DNA of 64,000 nucleotides from Humulus lupulus (GCF_963169125.1 NC_084796.1:85271888-85335887), one strand, 5' to 3'. Positions 45,491 to 57,245 are shown, counted from the stretch's first letter. The notes: generated from the letters alone by a model not told the origin. Program-made: numbers and translations.

Positions 45491-46162
45491 TGTTTTTATG
45501 TTTGTATTCGCTTAGGAAATATGGTTGCTTAGATAGCAAATAAGCAAATCCTGAGATTTTTATAATTTTTATAGACTATAGTTATGACTAAACCTACCTC
45601 TAAATAGTAGTAAGAGGACCTAGATGGTTTATATCATATACTATATTTGTGTTTAAACCTACCTCTAAATAGTAGCAAGAGGACCTAGATGGTTTCTATC
45701 ACATACTACGATAATGAGTTAATGGCCATTAATATTGCAGTCTTATGTTTTATGATTTATGATTTATGGTATGCTTTAGTAGTTTTTCCTTAGTGGCCAT
45801 TAGGCTCATGCCTTTTTATTTAGATTGTGCAGGTAGATGAGCATGGAAGGCGGGACGGATTCATGGCGGTTTTGGTATGTGTATTGGGAGAGGACTAAAT
45901 GAATGGACTGATGGAAACGATCGAGGATGACGTTTATGTTTTGAGTCTTTTTAATTTATGTATTTATGATTTTTTGCATTTCGTATTTGAACGATTAAAA
46001 TAAAGGTTTAATTTTCTTTATGATTTTTATGTAATAACAATAGGATCCCGTATTTTGGATTTTCTAATAAAGATCTATTATTTTATGTATGAATTCGAAA
46101 TCAATAGTTATGTCTTAGTAGTTTTAATGGTCCGAGGTCTTTAACTTAGTTGGGTCATTACA
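44248..46162 (+). mobile_element. Chromovirus C 3' LTR
   Basis: TGTAGCATCTC to TTGGGTCATTACA, 1915 bp. It carries the perfect GGCGATATATCGCC palindrome (44771-44784) inside a cluster of gatatatc motifs (44664-44812), a TATA box at 44963-44970 and the 65-bp duplication near 45598-45705. Confidence 0.88.
44963..44970 (+). promoter_or_regulatory. Probable TATA box of chromovirus C 3' LTR
   Basis: TATAAATA in CTTGAACTCTATAAATAGGACC, shared with D and, with one change, with the left LTR. Confidence 0.55.
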
Positions 46163-47529
46163 GATTACTGGCAAAGGGTTATACCCAAAGAGAAGGCATG
46201 GACTATGAGGAAACTTTTAGTCCGGAAGCCATGCTCAAGTCCATTTGAATCCTCCTATCCATAGCAGCCTCTCTCGACTATGAGATCTGGAAAATGGACA
46301 TCAAGACAGCTTTTCTTAATGGGAAGCTTGACGAAGTCATTTATATGGATCAGCCAGAAGGATTTAAAGTAACTGGATAAGAAGGAAAAGTTTGCAAGTT
46401 GAATAGATCCATTTATGGACTTAAGCAAGCTTCTCGTTCTTGGAATCTTAGGTTTGATTAAATAATCAAAACCTATGGCTTTGAACAAAATATTGATGAA
46501 CCTTGTGTTTACCAACTGAAGGAAAATCAAATAGTGGTATTCCTGGTACTTTATGTAGATTATATCTTACTCATTGGAAACAATGTTAAGAAATTGTCAG
46601 ATGTGAAGAATTGGCTAAACACTCAATTCTAGATGAAGGATTTGGGTGAAGCATATTATGTTCTAGGTATCCAGATTATTAGGGATAGAAAGAAAAAACT
46701 CTTAGCTCTATCTTAAGCAGCTTACATCAATAAAGCGCTTGAAGGTTTCTCAATGAAAAATTCCAAGAAAGGACGTCTACCATCTCGCCATGGAATTCAT
46801 CCTTCAAAGAAGCAGTCTCCCCATACTCCTGAAGAGGAAGATGCAATGAGAAAAGTTCCTTACGCATCTGTAGTTGGAAGTCTGGTGTATGCTATGTTGT
46901 GTACTAGACCAGATATCTGCTATGTAGTGGGAGTAGTGAGTAGGTATCAATCAAACCCAGGACTGAACTTTGGATAGCAATTAAGCATATTCTGAAGTAT
47001 ATAGGCAGACTAGGGATTATATGTTATTCTACAAGGGTGGTGTTATGAACCCTGCAGGCTACACCGATTCAAATTTTCAGACTGATGTCAATGATAGGAA
47101 GTCTACTTCTGGAATGGTGTTTATTCTTGGGGGTGGAGCTGTGATATGGAGAAGCGTAAAGCAGTCTGCGATCTCAAATTCCACCATGGAGACTGAGTAC
47201 ATAGCTACATCTAAAGCAGTTACGGAAATAGTTTGGCTAAAGAAGTTTTATTCAGATCTTGATGTTATTCCAGTATGGATAAACCGCTTGTGCTATTCTG
47301 TGACAACACAGGAGCAATAACCAACTTAAAAGAACCTCAAAGTCACAAGAGGAGTAAGAATATAGAAAGGAAGTATCACATTATTTGAGAATATGTGGCC
47401 AGGGGAGATGTGAAGGTTATAAAGATTGCATCTGAAGACAATCTTGCAGATCTGTTTACAAAGACACTACCAGAAGCTACATTTGATAAGCATATCAAGG
47501 AAATGGGATTAGTAGAATTAAGGCATTAG
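46163..47529 (+). pseudogene. pol: Copia reverse transcriptase-RNase H fragment
   Basis: RT: LLAKGYTQREGMDYEETFSP, YEIWKMDIKTAFLNGKLDEV, IYMDQPEGFKV, LNRSIYGLKQASRSWNLRF, then FLVLYVDYILLIGNN, where the catalytic YVDD has become YVDY. RNase H: VPYASVVGSLVYAMLCTRPD, SRYQSNPG; a frameshift near 46970; NPAGYTDSNFQTDVNDRKST, GGAVIWRSVKQSAISNSTME, TEYIATSKAVTEIVWLKKF; another shift near 47280; FCDNTGAITNL and DLFTKTLPEATFDKHIKEMG. Many stops. It ends at a TAG in 'aggcattag' (47527-47529). Confidence 0.83.
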
Positions 47530-47539
47530 TTTCAATTAG

Positions 47540-47553
47540 TGCAAGTGGGAGTT
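47540..47553 (+). other. Copia polypurine tract
   Basis: tgcaagtgggagtt precedes the LTR start TGCTGGGG. This wording is typical of plant copia elements. Confidence 0.65.
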
Positions 47554-49428
47554 TGCTGGGGTTTTATGCCCAAATCAAACTCAATTTCTTTGTAATCTCA
47601 TTTAATTATCAATAAAAGAATAGAAAAACATAAATCAATTTTTGATTTGGTCAATCACTTTGCTCACATGTTTTATTTTCATGATTATTTGTTTAATATA
47701 AACTTCTATTAAATCTCGAGCATATAGCTAAACGTATCTATAGTGACATAATCACAGTGAAATATAAATATGATTATATGTTCAAACATAAGTTAGTCCT
47801 AAAATTAGTCAGTGCACAAGATTTGCACTGACTTGCCAATCTACGATATGATCTACTTACACATTATAGTGTTATGTTTTTTCCAGAACATTAGCAAAGT
47901 AGATAAGATCAGATGTATTTGTTACATCGGACTAGATCGATATTGACAATAGATAGGATAAGTAAACATATAGTTATTATCTATTCTATTCATATCATAT
48001 AGTTGACCATAGGTCAATTCAATCTCAATTCTTAGTGGTTAGTATTCTAACTGATTGTATTATTTGAGTTCTTTGACTTTTTCGTTACCAGCTTACCCTA
48101 CGGACTAGCCCATACTTACATCTTGGGAACTCAGTAGTATAATTGAGTGGTAGTGTTAATCATAGATATGAACATCTATAGCTTCTGATGAAGAAGTAAA
48201 ACGATGGTTTCCTTTTAGTTTGGTTCAAGGTGCTAAATGATAGAGATCTCATTTCAGTAATTAATATTAATTTACTGAAATATCATTTACAAGGAACTGA
48301 GTGTTTTAAGGATAAAATACAATGAGGGGTAAAACAATATTTTAGTCTCATCTCATTGTAGACCGTCTATAGAGGATTGAGTGACAATTATGGTTGTAAC
48401 AATGGATAATTAATAATGTATCTATATTGCTTATAGAGCGTTCTATGAATTCAATAGTGCAATTCTGAGTCTTTAGAGGAGTCATGAGGAATTAATAAGT
48501 TAGTAAATTTATTTGTTAAATTTATGATAACTTATTATAGCTTGATTTCATAGTCCCATGGTCCCCGTTGTACCTTCGATAAAATCATCTAGATAGTCTC
48601 AATTAATTAATTTAATTATCAATTAGAATTATTAAAGTTGATCAAGTCAATTTTGGATAGTTTCACATAGTTATGCAATTTATAGAAGAAAAGAGATTTT
48701 AGGCCAGATTTATTAAGAAAAATTGTTGTCTAAATTAATAAATAATTTTAAATCAAGGTTCAAATTATAAATAATTAATTTGATGAGGATTTAAATAATT
48801 AATTAATTCATAGAAAATAATATAGGTCTTGATTTTAAGTCCAATGAGCTTGTAATTAAATGAAAATTTTCACGGGCCTAAAGCTCATGAGAATTTCGAC
48901 CGTTAGGCTAATATTATCTATTATTTTATTGATTTTTTAATTAAAATAAATGACATAATTGAGTCTATAAAAGGAATTCTAAGTGAGAGTTGAAATCAGA
49001 TTTGAGAAAGACTATCTAACAGAAAATCAGAAAATTTATTCTTGATGCTCTAGGTTTTAGATTCTCTCTTCAGCATAAGTCATTTTCTAAGCCTCGATAT
49101 TCTCTTATGTTCTTCTTCTCATTGTATCTATCTCATGTGTTGAGAATTTCCCACTCTAGTCAAGGTGATTCTAAGGATGCTTTGGAAGGCTGTGAAGAAA
49201 ATTGAAGATCGGTTCAGTTTCTTGGTGATACCCTGCGACAGAAAGGATACAAGGGTTAGAGAAATGAAGGAAAGACTTATTCATTCCGTTGCGTATAATG
49301 TATGTGTTCTTATCATTATTTATGTTTGAATTCAATTATAGAAACATGTTCTAGGTTATCTTATATTAATTTGTTTAATATAAGATTTACATGAAAATAA
49401 ATAAGATCCTGTATAAATTTTCCTAACA
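47554..49428 (+). mobile_element. Copia 3' LTR
   Basis: TGCTGGGGTTTTATGCCC to ATTTTCCTAACA, about 1875 bp. It is AT-rich with no ORF. No partner LTR is in the window, so borders rest on the PPT and the TG/CA ends. Confidence 0.7.
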
Positions 49429-49701
49429 GAATCACCAACCTTTTAGTGGTTAGAGCTTGGCAAAGGATAGTCTTGCTTCGAGACTATGAAAACGGGAGTC
49501 CAAAAACTATGGTTTCGAGTCCCTACAAATGACCCTTTCATGCCCAAAGGCACTTGACATGTTTCGACGGGTAGTGAGGTCGACTGGGTGGTAATAACCT
49601 CTAGAACATTTCTTTGTGATTAAGGTGTGGTCCCTATATCCTAACACAAAGGCGCGGAGGACTACCTTGAGGGTGCGACCAGCGCTGGACGCGTCACTTG
49701 T
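49429..49701 (+). repeat. Possible tRNA-derived SINE head / unclassified
   Basis: TAGTGGTTAGAGCTTGG (49444-49460) resembles a Pol III A box, and GGTTTCGAGTCCC (49511-49523) a B box, in tRNA-like order. The rest to 49701 is unrecognised and is cut by the solo LTR, continuing at 55606. A and B boxes are more distant than in a real tRNA gene, so a functional tRNA is not claimed. Confidence 0.3.
49697..49701. repeat. TSD of outer solo LTR, left copy
   Basis: cttgt; identical copy at 55601-55605. Confidence 0.85.
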
Positions 49702-50617
49702 TGTAACGACCCAAATTTGCTAATCAGGCTTAGGGCCTTGATTAGTGTGCCTGGAGGGCAATAAATGATTTAATATGTTAATATGTGGATTTATGTGAAT
49801 ATATGATAATGATGCATGTTTAGTTGAGTTAAATGTGCATGTGGGCCCCGTCTGGATATTAGGGGTATAAATGTGATCAACGTGATAAATGTTATATTTA
49901 TGTGATATGTCTGTGCAGCACGATCCAAGACAGTCCTGATGAGCGGTTAGCCAGAAAGTCACAACAGGGTTGAGATTCCGACTCGAGGTGAGTCGAGGGG
50001 TAGTTCGGGTTTTAGACGTGTTATGGGGTTATCGGGTTGTGAAAATAAATATTTGGAGATATATTTGAGGATCGAATGTCTAGGAGGGAATATTGTCGGG
50101 GACGTTTTGGTACCCCGAGCCTTGAGGTAACCCTATAGACTTAAGTTAAGTAAAACAAAAAGGAGGAATTAATTAGAAACTTTGGGAAACCGACATACAC
50201 CTTTCTTTTCAGTTAAGGATAGCTTCTCATCACTCTCTCACTCTACTCCTTCTCTAAGGCATATCAAAGGGGAATTCTGGTGGAAATAGCCAAGGATTGA
50301 GGATTTTGAGCTGTTAGAATTAAGGAGTTAAGCTGAGCACTTGTGGAATCAGTTCAGAAGCATAGCACAGCAAAGGTAAGCTCTAACTATGGGGATTATG
50401 CTTGGATTTCAGTTGTGTTTTTGGGTTGTGCATGTGGGTAGAACTTGATCTGTTTTTGGGTATCTTAATAGAGTTTTGGAGCAGGTTTTAATGGGGTTTT
50501 GATGTTGATATTGAGCTGGAATGTCTGTGTTGTTTATCTGGGTCTGTTAGGTAAGCTTTGGGTGAGTTAGTTTGAGGAAAAATGTAGGGAAGATGATGAA
50601 AATTCTGGGTTTGGAGG

Positions 50618-50806
50618 TGAGGGCCGCGGCCCTAGGAGGGGCGCACCGCAACCCGTGTTCGCGCGCGACCATGGGAGGCCGAGAGGTTCGTGCACGCCAC
50701 GGCGCTTGGTGCGCGCGCCGCGGCCCGTGTGGGTGTCAGTGGGAAGCTAGCCTCTGTTTCGAGGCTAGCCGCGGCGCTTGAGGGTAGGGCTGCGGCCCTT
50801 AGTGCT
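50618..50806 (+). repeat. GC-rich block in LTR
   Basis: Strongly GC-rich island with GGGCCGCGGCCC (near 50620-50632), CGCGCGCCGCGGCCCG and similar. Counterparts lie at 28965-29085 and 36099-36215 (reverse orientation), and a looser one at 63236-63352. Confidence 0.65.
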
Positions 50807-52200
50807 AGTCTGTGTTTTTAAGGGTGTTTAGGCTTGGGAACTCAATGGTTAAGGCTCGGGATGGATGTTATCACTCGGATTGATAGAATTCAAGGTCCCG
50901 GAGGTTAGGGTTATGGCTCAAAGTTATTTATTGGATAAGAACTTGATGGATGGATATTGTTAATGTGTTGTGACTAGGGTTTCGGCAAGGCTCAAGTTAG
51001 AGGACTGTGCTTGGGACATCGGTGCTCGGAAAGCTCGAGACTCAAGTAAGAAAACCCTTGTTCCCATAGAGCTTGTATGCAGGGTTGAGCCCAATGTGTT
51101 TGAATAGAACTGGTATGCAGGGCTGAGCCCAATGTGTTTGAACTGCGAGGCGTTGCCCTTTAACTGAATTTGCTAGAACTATGTACTTGCTTGCTATGCT
51201 ATGAATGCTATTATGTGAATGATCGACAAAAGCTGAGAACGATGTAGGCCGGGAACGGCAAAGGGCCGGGAACGGCGTTAGGCACATTGAGTGCAAGGCC
51301 GAGTACGGCAAGGGGCCGAGTGCAGCGTTGAGCACGTGGAGTGCGAGTTGCCAGGGCGAGTCCCTAAAAGGATACCTGGGATATCCTCACGGCATGGACC
51401 GCGAACCCAGGGCTTGGTAAATGCCTGGGACGGCTAGGCCATATGTGTGTAGTGCACCAAAAAAAAATTTGTGATTTATTTTATTTAAATGTTAAGTGTG
51501 ATGAATTGTTTTATTTAAGTGTTGTTATTTTATTTAGTTGTTGTTTGTTTTATTTGATTGTTTATTATTTTATTTAATTGTTAGAATTGTTTGGTATAAT
51601 CTTTTGAATTTAAATTTGTTAATTGTTTGTTTGGTTAATTAATTTAATAAGTGAATAATTGTGTAACATGTTTATTTTACTATTAGTGTTACATTTTAAA
51701 TAAGTGTGACAATTGATGTAATTATGTGAGTTATGGTTGAATGCACTAAGGTGCATGGTAGATAGTGATGCACTCTAGTGTTTTAGTGTGTGCTAGTATA
51801 TGGTAATAAGTTGCACATGTGTGGATTTTCTACACATTTTATAATTGCCATTTATTGATATTTTTGGGTAGTTTATTTTAATAAGTAGGAAATTAAATAA
51901 AATAAAAAAGAAAATAAAGGATATGGAAAGAGTAGTGGACGTGTAGTGTAAGGAATTGTTTGATAGTTTTCCATTTTTCTTTTAAGAGAATAAAAGTTAA
52001 TTGGATGAGGACAGACATTTTGGGAAACTATCATTTGACTCCAATCCTTTATAATAAAAGAAAAATAAAAAGGTATTATAAGAAAATAAAATAGAAAAAG
52101 GAAACTTACCATTTTGTGTTGGTGAGGCTTTATTGAGAGAGTTGAATAAAGGGGGAAGGAAGAGAAGAAGAGGGCATATTTTCTTGTGGCTGTCGTGACC

Positions 52201-52202
<2 letters not shown>

Positions 52203-52235
<33 letters not shown>
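52203..52235 (+). repeat. (GA)n microsatellite
   Basis: Uninterrupted GA run of about 33 bases, followed by more GA-rich sequence to about 52290. The reverse strand reads as a Ser/Leu-rich false ORF. Confidence 0.9.
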
Positions 52236-52239
<4 letters not shown>

Positions 52240-54352
52240 GTGTAGAGAGAGAGGGAGAAGAAGAAAGAAAGGAAGAAAGAAGAAGAAGGTGAAGAGGAAC
52301 CCATTTTAGAGTATGTTCTCTTGTATATTTGTTTGTCAAATCTCTTTTCTTGATTATATGTTATTGACTTTGTTTATTTGTTGTGTGTGATTGGATTCTT
52401 TCTCCTCCTCATGGTGGTTTTCAAATAAAACCCTAGGCTGGAACAAGGGGTGTGAAGTTTGGGTGTTGATCATATTGTGTTCTTGGTTTTACAATCAAGA
52501 GAGGTAATGGTCTTTCTTAGCCTATATATTGGTTTTGATGGGTTTATCTTTGAGGTTTTTTATGGTGATGCTAATGGTTGATTATTGTAGGATTGATGAT
52601 TATGATTTGTATTTTTAAGAGAATATGATTTGTTTAAAAAGGGTTCATGGGTATGATTGAGGGAATGGATTTGATAGGGTTTATAATGAGGATATATGTT
52701 ATGTTTATATTGCTATGGTTATCTTTTTAATCTTTGATTTATGTAAATGGTAAATGATGATTTTAGAAATATGATAAGAAATATGTTAGGATTGTTATAA
52801 GGCATGTTCATGAGATATGGTGTTATGAATTTATGTATGTTATTGCCATTGTTATTGTTGTTGGATTTCATATGTAGATTCAATGGAATAGAAAAATTGG
52901 TTTTATAAGATTTCATGTGAATATGTTAGTAATATTCTTAGAATCATGTATATAATAAGAGTATGATGAGATTTTGGACATGTATGATTTTATGTGAAAT
53001 TTTTGGGATAAAAGATGAATCTCATGAGAAATTAAGCTTGCTGATTTTTGTAAATAATTGGGTAAAAGTTTGATAAAAAAATTATTTGCATGCATAAGTA
53101 ATGTCCTTGATGTTATGTTAATTTTATGAAATTAAAAGGGGTATTTTAAGTCTCATTAAAATGATATTTTACTCAAATAATTACCTACATAATTTTTATT
53201 GAATTTTTGTGAAAATATGAGTTTTTAAATTGAATATGGTGATTTTTAAAGATAAAAATAGTTGCTAGAATTTTTGTAAGAAAATGTGAAGTGAGTTTCA
53301 CTAAAATGAATTTGATGAGTTTTGGAACAAATTATTTTTCCTAAGTTATGGTAATATTGAAAAATGGTATTTTTAAAATGGTAGGAATGCATATTTTGAT
53401 AAGTTATGATTTTCCTTTATTTTGATTGAGAAAAATATTTAGATTCTATTTATTTGTGATTTTTGAAGAAAATAAATAGTGGCTGAAAGTTTGGTTTAAA
53501 AGGGTTAAAAATAGTTATTTAATTGTCACATATGGATTTATGTTACATAAAACTAAGTCTTAAATAATTTAAATAAAAATATATTTTCCACACTTAAAAA
53601 TATATTTTCTCACATCATTTATGTAACACAATGATAAAATTTATTTTTTCTAAAGAAACATATTAAACATAGGTATTTTAATTAATTCCAAGTTTTTGGT
53701 TAATTCTTTGTAATTTGAGATTAATAAATGAAATTGTCACATATTTTATTTTTTAAGCTAAAATAAAATAATTTTATAAAATAAAATAATGTTTTGAGAA
53801 ATTTAATCAACTTAGAAATTTTAAGAAAAATAAAGCATGTTATATGTCTATTGATTTTAAAATAATAAAAGTAAGAAATGTAGAATTATCGTTTTTGAAA
53901 ACGTCTCTATTACGCAATGTTCCCACGTATGCATATTACATGCAACTCCACTTTTACGTCCAAAATTATGTTTATTATTCAATTATGTGGTTTTTATAAA
54001 ACGATCATGCATGTAAAATGGGTAAAATGAGCATTATTCTTTTCATGGCTTTATGTGTAGTTAAGAATAATTGCATGTTATGTGTAACGGTTATTATGTG
54101 TGCATGGCCCATGCACACGTGAGTTGTGTGGAAGGGAAAAATAGTAATTTTATGGACCTAAGAAATGTTATTTTGATTATGATATAGGCTCGTTGAAAGA
54201 TTGTGAAATTTCTTAGCTTGGACCTGAGGTAAGGAAGTTAGATAGATTCTATGATTTTATGCTATGAATGGTAAGACTGTTGTATGAATGAATTGTTATG
54301 AAATATGAATGTCGTAATGTAATGATATGTTGAATATGATATGTGTATGGAT

Positions 54353-54456
54353 GTTAGATACATCAAACAGATTTCAATGTTAGATACATCAAACAGATTA
54401 CGATGTTAGATACATCAAACAGATTACGATGTTAGATACATCGAACGAGTTACTAA
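54353..54456 (+). repeat. Tandem repeat, 4 x 26 bp
   Basis: Unit gttagatacatcaaacagat plus 6 bases, starting at 54353, 54379, 54405 and 54431. The last copy is degenerate (catcgaacgag). Confidence 0.88.
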
Positions 54457-54589
54457 GGACATTGAGACGTAACTTCTAGGGCGGACGCGCCGAGGTTATT
54501 CAAGGACCAGAGATCTCCTGTTTACCTCATAGGGTGACATGGACAACTAGCGATCCATGCTCATCATGTATGTTGTATGATTGTGATAT

Positions 54590-54675
54590 GATGATATGTT
54601 ACGATTATGTTATGATATGATGATATGTGACGATTATGTTATGATATGATGATATGTTACGATTATGTTATGATA
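54590..54675 (+). repeat. Tandem repeat, 3 x 29 bp
   Basis: Unit containing acgattatgttatgatatga, with unit starts at 54601, 54630 and 54659. Confidence 0.85.
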
Positions 54676-55600
54676 TACCATGATGTTTTAGATGAACGTT
54701 AGTGTTTGTATTTGTTGTATTCTTACTTGCTTATTTGTTTGTACTTCCTTACTGGGCTTTTAGCTCACCCCCCTTACTTTCCTTCCAAGTAGCAAATAGG
54801 ATTTCTTTATGGCACGCGTGGTGACGTGAGGAGTTCTATCATCATGGGGTGTATGGCGTGGGGTAATCCTATGGACGGAAAAACGATCATTGTAGAACGC
54901 CATTTGAATTATGTTTTGTTTAAGAGACTTTCCTAAATTATCAGTGGGACTCAGTTATTTAATTTTTGTTTATTTTGAACTTTGCATAAAATTTATGTTT
55001 TCTTTTAAAACTAATGGCGCCAACTTGCATGGTTTTAAGCAAATCCCCACTGAGACTTTGATAATGAGTGGTATTCTTTTACAAACTATGTTATGCGAAT
55101 GTTTTATAAGTATTAGCTTAGGGCGTTCTTTACAATGTGTTTAGCCCACTGGTGGCTTGTTTATATGCTTGATTTATGTGTTGCATATGTTATCTGTTTG
55201 TGGGTTTTCTTGTTGGGCTTCGGCTCACAGATGCTCTGTGGTGCAGGTAAGGGTAAAGAGAAGTTCAACCAACCATGAGTGTAGCAGGCATGAGGCGGCA
55301 TGTACCTGTTTGGCCTGCCTTGCTGCCACAGCCAGAAAATTTTGGGAGATGGTTGTAAATAAACTTATATTTTGTCGTTTAGTCAGCTTGGTTCAATCTA
55401 TATGATGTAAATGTTTCGAAACTATATTTTGGGATCCCAGATGTCAAACTTTTATGATTTTCAATGAAACATAATTATTTCTAAAGTTTTTCCTCTATTT
55501 ATGGCTTAATTACACTATTTGACCTAAAACCTCGATTAGCGAGTTGTAAGTACATTTTTAAACTCACTTAGTAATGACTCTAAGGAAGTAGGGAATTACA

Positions 55601-55605
55601 CTTGT
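55601..55605. repeat. TSD of outer solo LTR, right copy
   Basis: cttgt, identical to 49697-49701. Confidence 0.85.
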
Positions 55606-56552
55606 GGTCCTCGAGACCTTCCGAAAAATTCGTTGATTAGTTTCTTGAGGAGGCTTCTCTGGCTCTCTAAGGGGTCAACATATGTATTTCTTCTCGAATA
55701 CTCTTTCATGAGACTTCCTGAGAAGTTCTCTCTCAAGAACTCTTGGGTATTGGCTTCTTCCTTCGACTTCTATCCTCGGGAATATAGTTACTCATGAGGT
55801 TTCCGACGACTTTCTCGAGGACAGACACAACAAGAAAGGTTGTCCTAAATCATTTCAAGATAATACTAATGATAGCCAAATATCTAAAATTGGTAAGAAG
55901 ACCAAAAATGTTACAACAAAGACTAAAAAAATTTGTGAGAAGACTAAGGCCAGTGCTTTGAAGTCTAAAAGATCTCATTGCTAATAAGACATAAGTGAGC
56001 ACTAACTTAGTATGTAGAGTGAAAAAAAATTGCATGTAATTACACTTTCAAAATAGTAGCGTATTAAAAATTTGATGTATAAATTACTACTTAAACATAA
56101 TTTTCTTTGTTGAAAAATATGTAGGTTCGGAGGGGCATAAGTAATAAGTATCAAGTTAGCTGAGAATCCAAACTAGATCATTGAATATATATGAAGTTTA
56201 TTCCATTATCTTCCAAGTCAAAGGTGGGTTTAGTCACTTGCTCACTACATTTGGAGTTTATTTTTTTACCAGCTATTTTTGTGTGAATATTGAATAATGC
56301 CTAATTGGGGATATTTTCCATAGTCAAAATAATGACTAATCTAGTGCACAATATATATTTTGTTATCTGTCCATATTTGACACTTATGACAAATTGCTCA
56401 AAAAGGCAAACAGTTTTATGTTGTTCATTATGAATGAAAAATCATTATTATGCAACACCATGAGTTTTTCTATTACTATTATTATTATATTTCAATTATT
56501 AATTTTAATCAATTAATAATTTTAATTATATTATAAATATTATATATACGAA
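55606..56552 (+). other. Unclassified sequence; weak open tail to 55984
   Basis: No family recognised. One plus-strand frame without an ATG is open up to TAA 55982-55984 and ends with a Lys-rich segment (ISKIGKKTKNVTTKTKKICE). It could be the end of an old gene or of a transposon ORF, or chance. From 56000 on the sequence is AT-rich and looks non-coding. Confidence 0.3.
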
Positions 56553-56750
56553 TGTTGAAAAATTATTAGGTTAGATTGTATTCAGAGTAGTTACCTGATT
56601 TTTTTATGGTATATTTATCTGCATAAATAGGGGTTTTTTTTCTATTGAAATGTGATACAAGAGTTTCACTCTCTCTTTACATATTTCTCCATTACTCCGT
56701 ATTTATTTTCATTGTACTTTATATCTCAACATTCTTAATAGTTTATAACA
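56553..56750 (+). mobile_element. Candidate copia 5' LTR
   Basis: TGTTGAAAAATTATTAGG to GTTTATAACA, about 198 bp, with a TATA-like box (gcataaatagg, about 56621-56631). The partner LTR is not in the window, so the left edge is an inference from the TG start. Confidence 0.5.
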
Positions 56751-56765
56751 CGTTATCAGCACGAG
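56751..56765 (+). other. Copia primer-binding region
   Basis: cgttatcagcacgag follows the LTR end directly. I recognise the motif from plant copia elements but do not assign the tRNA. Confidence 0.55.
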
Positions 56766-56842
56766 TTTCTAACTAACGTAAAAATTTGTTAGTTAAAATT
56801 CTTGAATTGTATAAATATATGTATGTATACATATATATATAT

Positions 56843-57245
56843 GGAAGACTTCTCAATGGTTACTACCCATAAATAGGTACTAACAATTATGATTATGTGA
56901 TAACATTGTGACTTGTTATTGCAAGTCACCAACAAGTAAATATTTTTTTTCTACATTAATTTCGAATTTAGTTAATTTTTTTTGTCATAATTAATATTGT
57001 TTCCAACTAATGAGAAACACTAGCAATATTTAGAAATTTACATGCATTTTAAAAATAAAAAATTTACAATATTATATTTTTATAATAAATACATGTTTTT
57101 CATCAGGTAATACTTCTAAAATTTTGAAAAAATCAAAATTTATTTCTAAAAATATTAATTAACAACTATAAATGTGGATCATTGATCTTAAAATAATAAT
57201 TAATATTAAAGTAACCATTTATGGGTAATAACCATTAAAAGTGCA

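Larger units (their letters stand above)
19646..46162 (+). mobile_element. Chromovirus C (Tekay-type Ty3/gypsy), split by element B
   Basis: Left LTR ends at 21495 and right LTR is 44248-46162. An initiator-Met-type PBS, an ORF upstream of gag, gag, pol and a PPT lie between. Without B and its duplicated 5 bp, the element is about 9.6 kb. The right flank (gattactggcaaagg) is copia RT sequence, so C inserted into a copia pol gene. The left flank is Athila-like instead, and the first 88 or so bases of the left LTR are missing, so the left border was rearranged after insertion. Confidence 0.85.
46163..49428 (+). mobile_element. Ty1/copia element, 3' part (RT, RNase H, LTR), Angela/BARE-like
   Basis: The left part is missing: it starts in RT at the insertion site of chromovirus C. 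RT, RNase H, PPT and a 3' LTR of about 1.9 kb follow. The long LTR starting near TGCTGGGGTTTTATGCCC and the RNase H wording fit the Angela/BARE lineage, though the lineage is assigned from memory. Confidence 0.75.
51448..55134 (+). mobile_element. Long solo LTR nested in the outer solo LTR
   Basis: It begins TGTAGTGCACC and ends GGGCGTTCTTTACA, with a perfect TSD atgtg (51443-51447 and 55135-55139), 3687 bp. No PBS, PPT or pol motif is present. The right part (cttactgggcttttagctcac, 54748-54768, and the following fixed order of motifs) resembles the equivalent part of the chromovirus LTRs at 18067 and 21122, so it is most likely the LTR of another chromovirus, unusually long. No coding sequence supported. 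Confidence 0.75.
49702..55600 (+). mobile_element. Solo gypsy LTR (element A family), interrupted by a second solo LTR
   Basis: It starts TGTAACGACCC and ends GGGAATTACA, with a perfect TSD cttgt on both sides and no internal region. Without the insertion at 51448-55134 it is about 2.2 kb, matching the element A LTRs (2273 and 2347 bp), to which it aligns in reverse orientation over most of its length. Solo LTRs arise by recombination between the two LTRs of an element. Confidence 0.88.

Noticed and set aside
47554..49428. Host gene between copia RT and the solo LTR
   Set aside because: No frame or splice pattern; PPT and TG/CA ends make it the copia LTR.
49444..49523. Functional tRNA gene
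   Set aside because: A and B boxes are present but spaced wrongly, and no cloverleaf with acceptor stem could be drawn.
52130..52339. Minus-strand frame with Ser/Leu repeats
   Set aside because: Product of the (GA)n microsatellite.
54353..54456. Regular 26-bp repeats that could suggest a CRISPR-like array
   Set aside because: Units are directly adjacent with no spacers and lie inside a plant LTR: a minisatellite.
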